From positions 1,178,001 through 1,242,000 of the forward strand of contig NW_006921538.1 in assembly GCF_000340215.1 (NCBI RefSeq): 64,000 bases of DNA, written 5' to 3'. The translations under genes were made by a program, and so were the position numbers. A model generated the notes under the pieces. The model worked only from the letters and a program-made list of their open reading frames with translations. It searched no databases and was not told the origin of the DNA. How positions within the stretch are numbered: the stretch's first letter is position 1; every line of letters starts with the position of its first letter. This document shows, one piece after another, positions 62,748 through 64,000 of this stretch. The stretch comes from Pseudocercospora fijiensis CIRAD86. Taxonomy: Eukaryota; Ascomycota; Dothideomycetes; Mycosphaerellales; Mycosphaerellaceae.

Positions 62748-64000
62748 ATGGCATCGACAGAGAAGAAAGACACCGCAATCCAGCTAGAGACGATCGGCAA
62801 TGATCCAGATCCAGATCCAGATCCAGCAACCGTGACAGAAGACAAAATAGACAGCTACGGTCTTCTCAAGTCGAGATATGATGAGCTATCGATTCTTCGC
62901 ACCCTCTGGGTATTCAAGCGCGTCATTTTTGTCTCACTCGCTGTCTACACAGGGTACCTGTGCGAGGGATTCGAGGTTAGCACTTCCGCTCAAAGTGATC
63001 GAGTGCTCTTTGCTGATTGGTGAACTTAGCTCAACGCCGGCGGGAGCGTCATCGCGAATGCTGGTTTCATCAAGCAGTTCGGCGATGCCAAGAGCACAGG
63101 CGTGAGGGCCTTGGATCCCACTTGGGGTATGTCAGCAGTAGTGGTATTGCAAGCGGAAGAATTGCTGACCACGCGTAGTGTCGACATGGAGCGCCCTTTT
63201 AGTTCGTGAGGCCGACAACGAGAAAGACGCTCTTACTGACTGACGTGATCAGAATGTTGGGCAACTGCTCACCTTCACATATGTCTCCTGGTAAGTAGTT
63301 ACAACCGGGACACGACACACGTTCCAATTTCGCGATATGTATGTCTAACTTGGCCCAGGTTCGCCGACCGTTTCGGACGAAAGCCTTCATTCTACGTCGC
63401 GTGGATCTGGCTAGTTGTCGTGAGCGCGACCTATGTGAGCATAAGCTTTCCCATGTTCTCGCTAACAATCTAGGGCTGCGTTTTCCTCAACACTGCCAAG
63501 TCACCATCAGTCTGGGTACGTACGAAATGGACTGTGCGCTCCTACCGATCAAGGATCCAGACTGAATCATTTATTCTCTAGGCTCTGGCAAAGCTCTGCA
63601 ACGGCGCCGGAATTGGAGTGCTTCAGTAAGCTTTGTACAGGCACCAATCATCAGATGTTTCTCGCTCACTAATAGGTCAGGATTGTCTGTCAGGTGTATA
63701 TCATGGAGATCTGTCCGAACCGCATACGAGGTGGTATGGTCGTGTTTCAATCCGTATGGTACGTTCGTTTAGATATATGGGCGGCGTTGACGGGCCATGT
63801 GCTCACTCACCATCTGTGCAGGGGCTGCATCGGTGGTATCATTGTTGCCGTTATGATGCAGCAGCTGAATAAAAAGCATCCGGATAATTACCTCGTTGCA
63901 ATGCGAATACTCTGGGGCCCGATTGCGTTCATGATTGTATGCTGGGCATTCGTCCCCGAATCACCGTGGCACCACGCACGGAAGGGAGAAAAAGAGAAGG
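62748..64000 (+). CDS. MFS sugar transporter (sugar porter family), 5' part, nine exons visible
   Basis: Sugar uptake permease in the plasma membrane; the window holds the first about 268 residues (TM1 to the beginning of the central loop). ATG at 62,748. Exons: 62,748-62,975; 63,030-63,126; 63,179-63,201; 63,253-63,290; 63,359-63,434; 63,474-63,515; 63,582-63,625; 63,681-63,758; 63,822 onward. All join in phase with GT-AG introns of 54, 52, 51, 68, 39, 66, 55 and 63 bp. Motifs: acidic N-tail with DPDPDPDP, CEGFELNAGGS after the first splice, DRFGRK (about residues 132-137), IMEICPNRIRGG, and PESPWHHARKGE near the window end. These are sugar-porter signatures, close in style to maltose/alpha-glucoside or hexose permeases; substrate cannot be told. 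No stops: apparently intact. Confidence 0.88.
62803..62826 (+). repeat. (GATCCA)4 hexanucleotide repeat inside the transporter gene
   Basis: Four in-frame GATCCA units encode the Asp-Pro run in the cytosolic N-terminal tail of the sugar transporter. A likely length-variable site. Confidence 0.9.

Overview
The window reads as genomic DNA of a filamentous ascomycete (Pezizomycotina). Three things point there: short GT-AG introns of about 39-68 bp in the two apparently functional genes, a typical fungal transposon set (Ty3/gypsy with chromodomain, Plavaka, pogo/Fot1, MULE), and extreme repeat-induced point mutation (RIP). In about 1-51,060 and 54,470-62,050 CpA/TpG is almost gone and TpA is very common while CpG stays frequent. 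Glutamine and tryptophan codons have therefore become stops, Cys and His have become Tyr, and Met has become Ile. No gene in these blocks is intact; families were recognised by reading through the stops.

Layout of the left block (1-51,060): a large SNF2-like helicase relic (about 1.9-6.4 kb); tandem repeats and a MITE; an Argonaute relic with PAZ and the end of PIWI but a large internal deletion (7.8-8.95 kb); a second MITE and 135-bp tandem repeats; a Plavaka transposase (about 11.8-15.5 kb) followed by a palindromic GGATCG-rich repeat; a 5'-truncated gypsy pol (16.0-19.6 kb); a complete gypsy provirus on the minus strand with 346-bp LTRs and a 5-bp target duplication (20,185-27,081), carrying an antisense accessory ORF and a tRNA-like locus; an unrecognised 910-codon frame (27,661-30,393) followed by a polypurine tract and LTR-like sequence; and a 14.7-kb structure bounded by inverted repeats of about 700 bp (33,851-48,555). 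That structure holds a pogo/Fot1 element, a 5.1-kb element with its own terminal repeats, hairpin MITEs and a long CTA array. Two more tRNA-like loci lie at about 50.1-50.4 kb.

A 3.4-kb island of normal composition (51,065-54,468) carries an apparently intact two-exon short-chain dehydrogenase/reductase and a frameshifted MFS transporter pseudogene. It is followed by a second RIP block: unassigned degenerate frames (54.5-58.1 kb) and a MULE transposon (58,141-62,050) with a perfect 10-bp target duplication, inserted exactly at the edge of normal DNA.

The right end (62,051-64,000) is normal gene space with the 5' part of an intron-dense sugar-porter gene that runs off the window. Overall this is a nested, RIP-silenced transposon block interrupted by a small gene island. 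The most unusual contents are the Argonaute and helicase relics, the antisense ORF and tRNA-like locus inside the gypsy element, the 910-codon unknown frame and the long-inverted-repeat composite.
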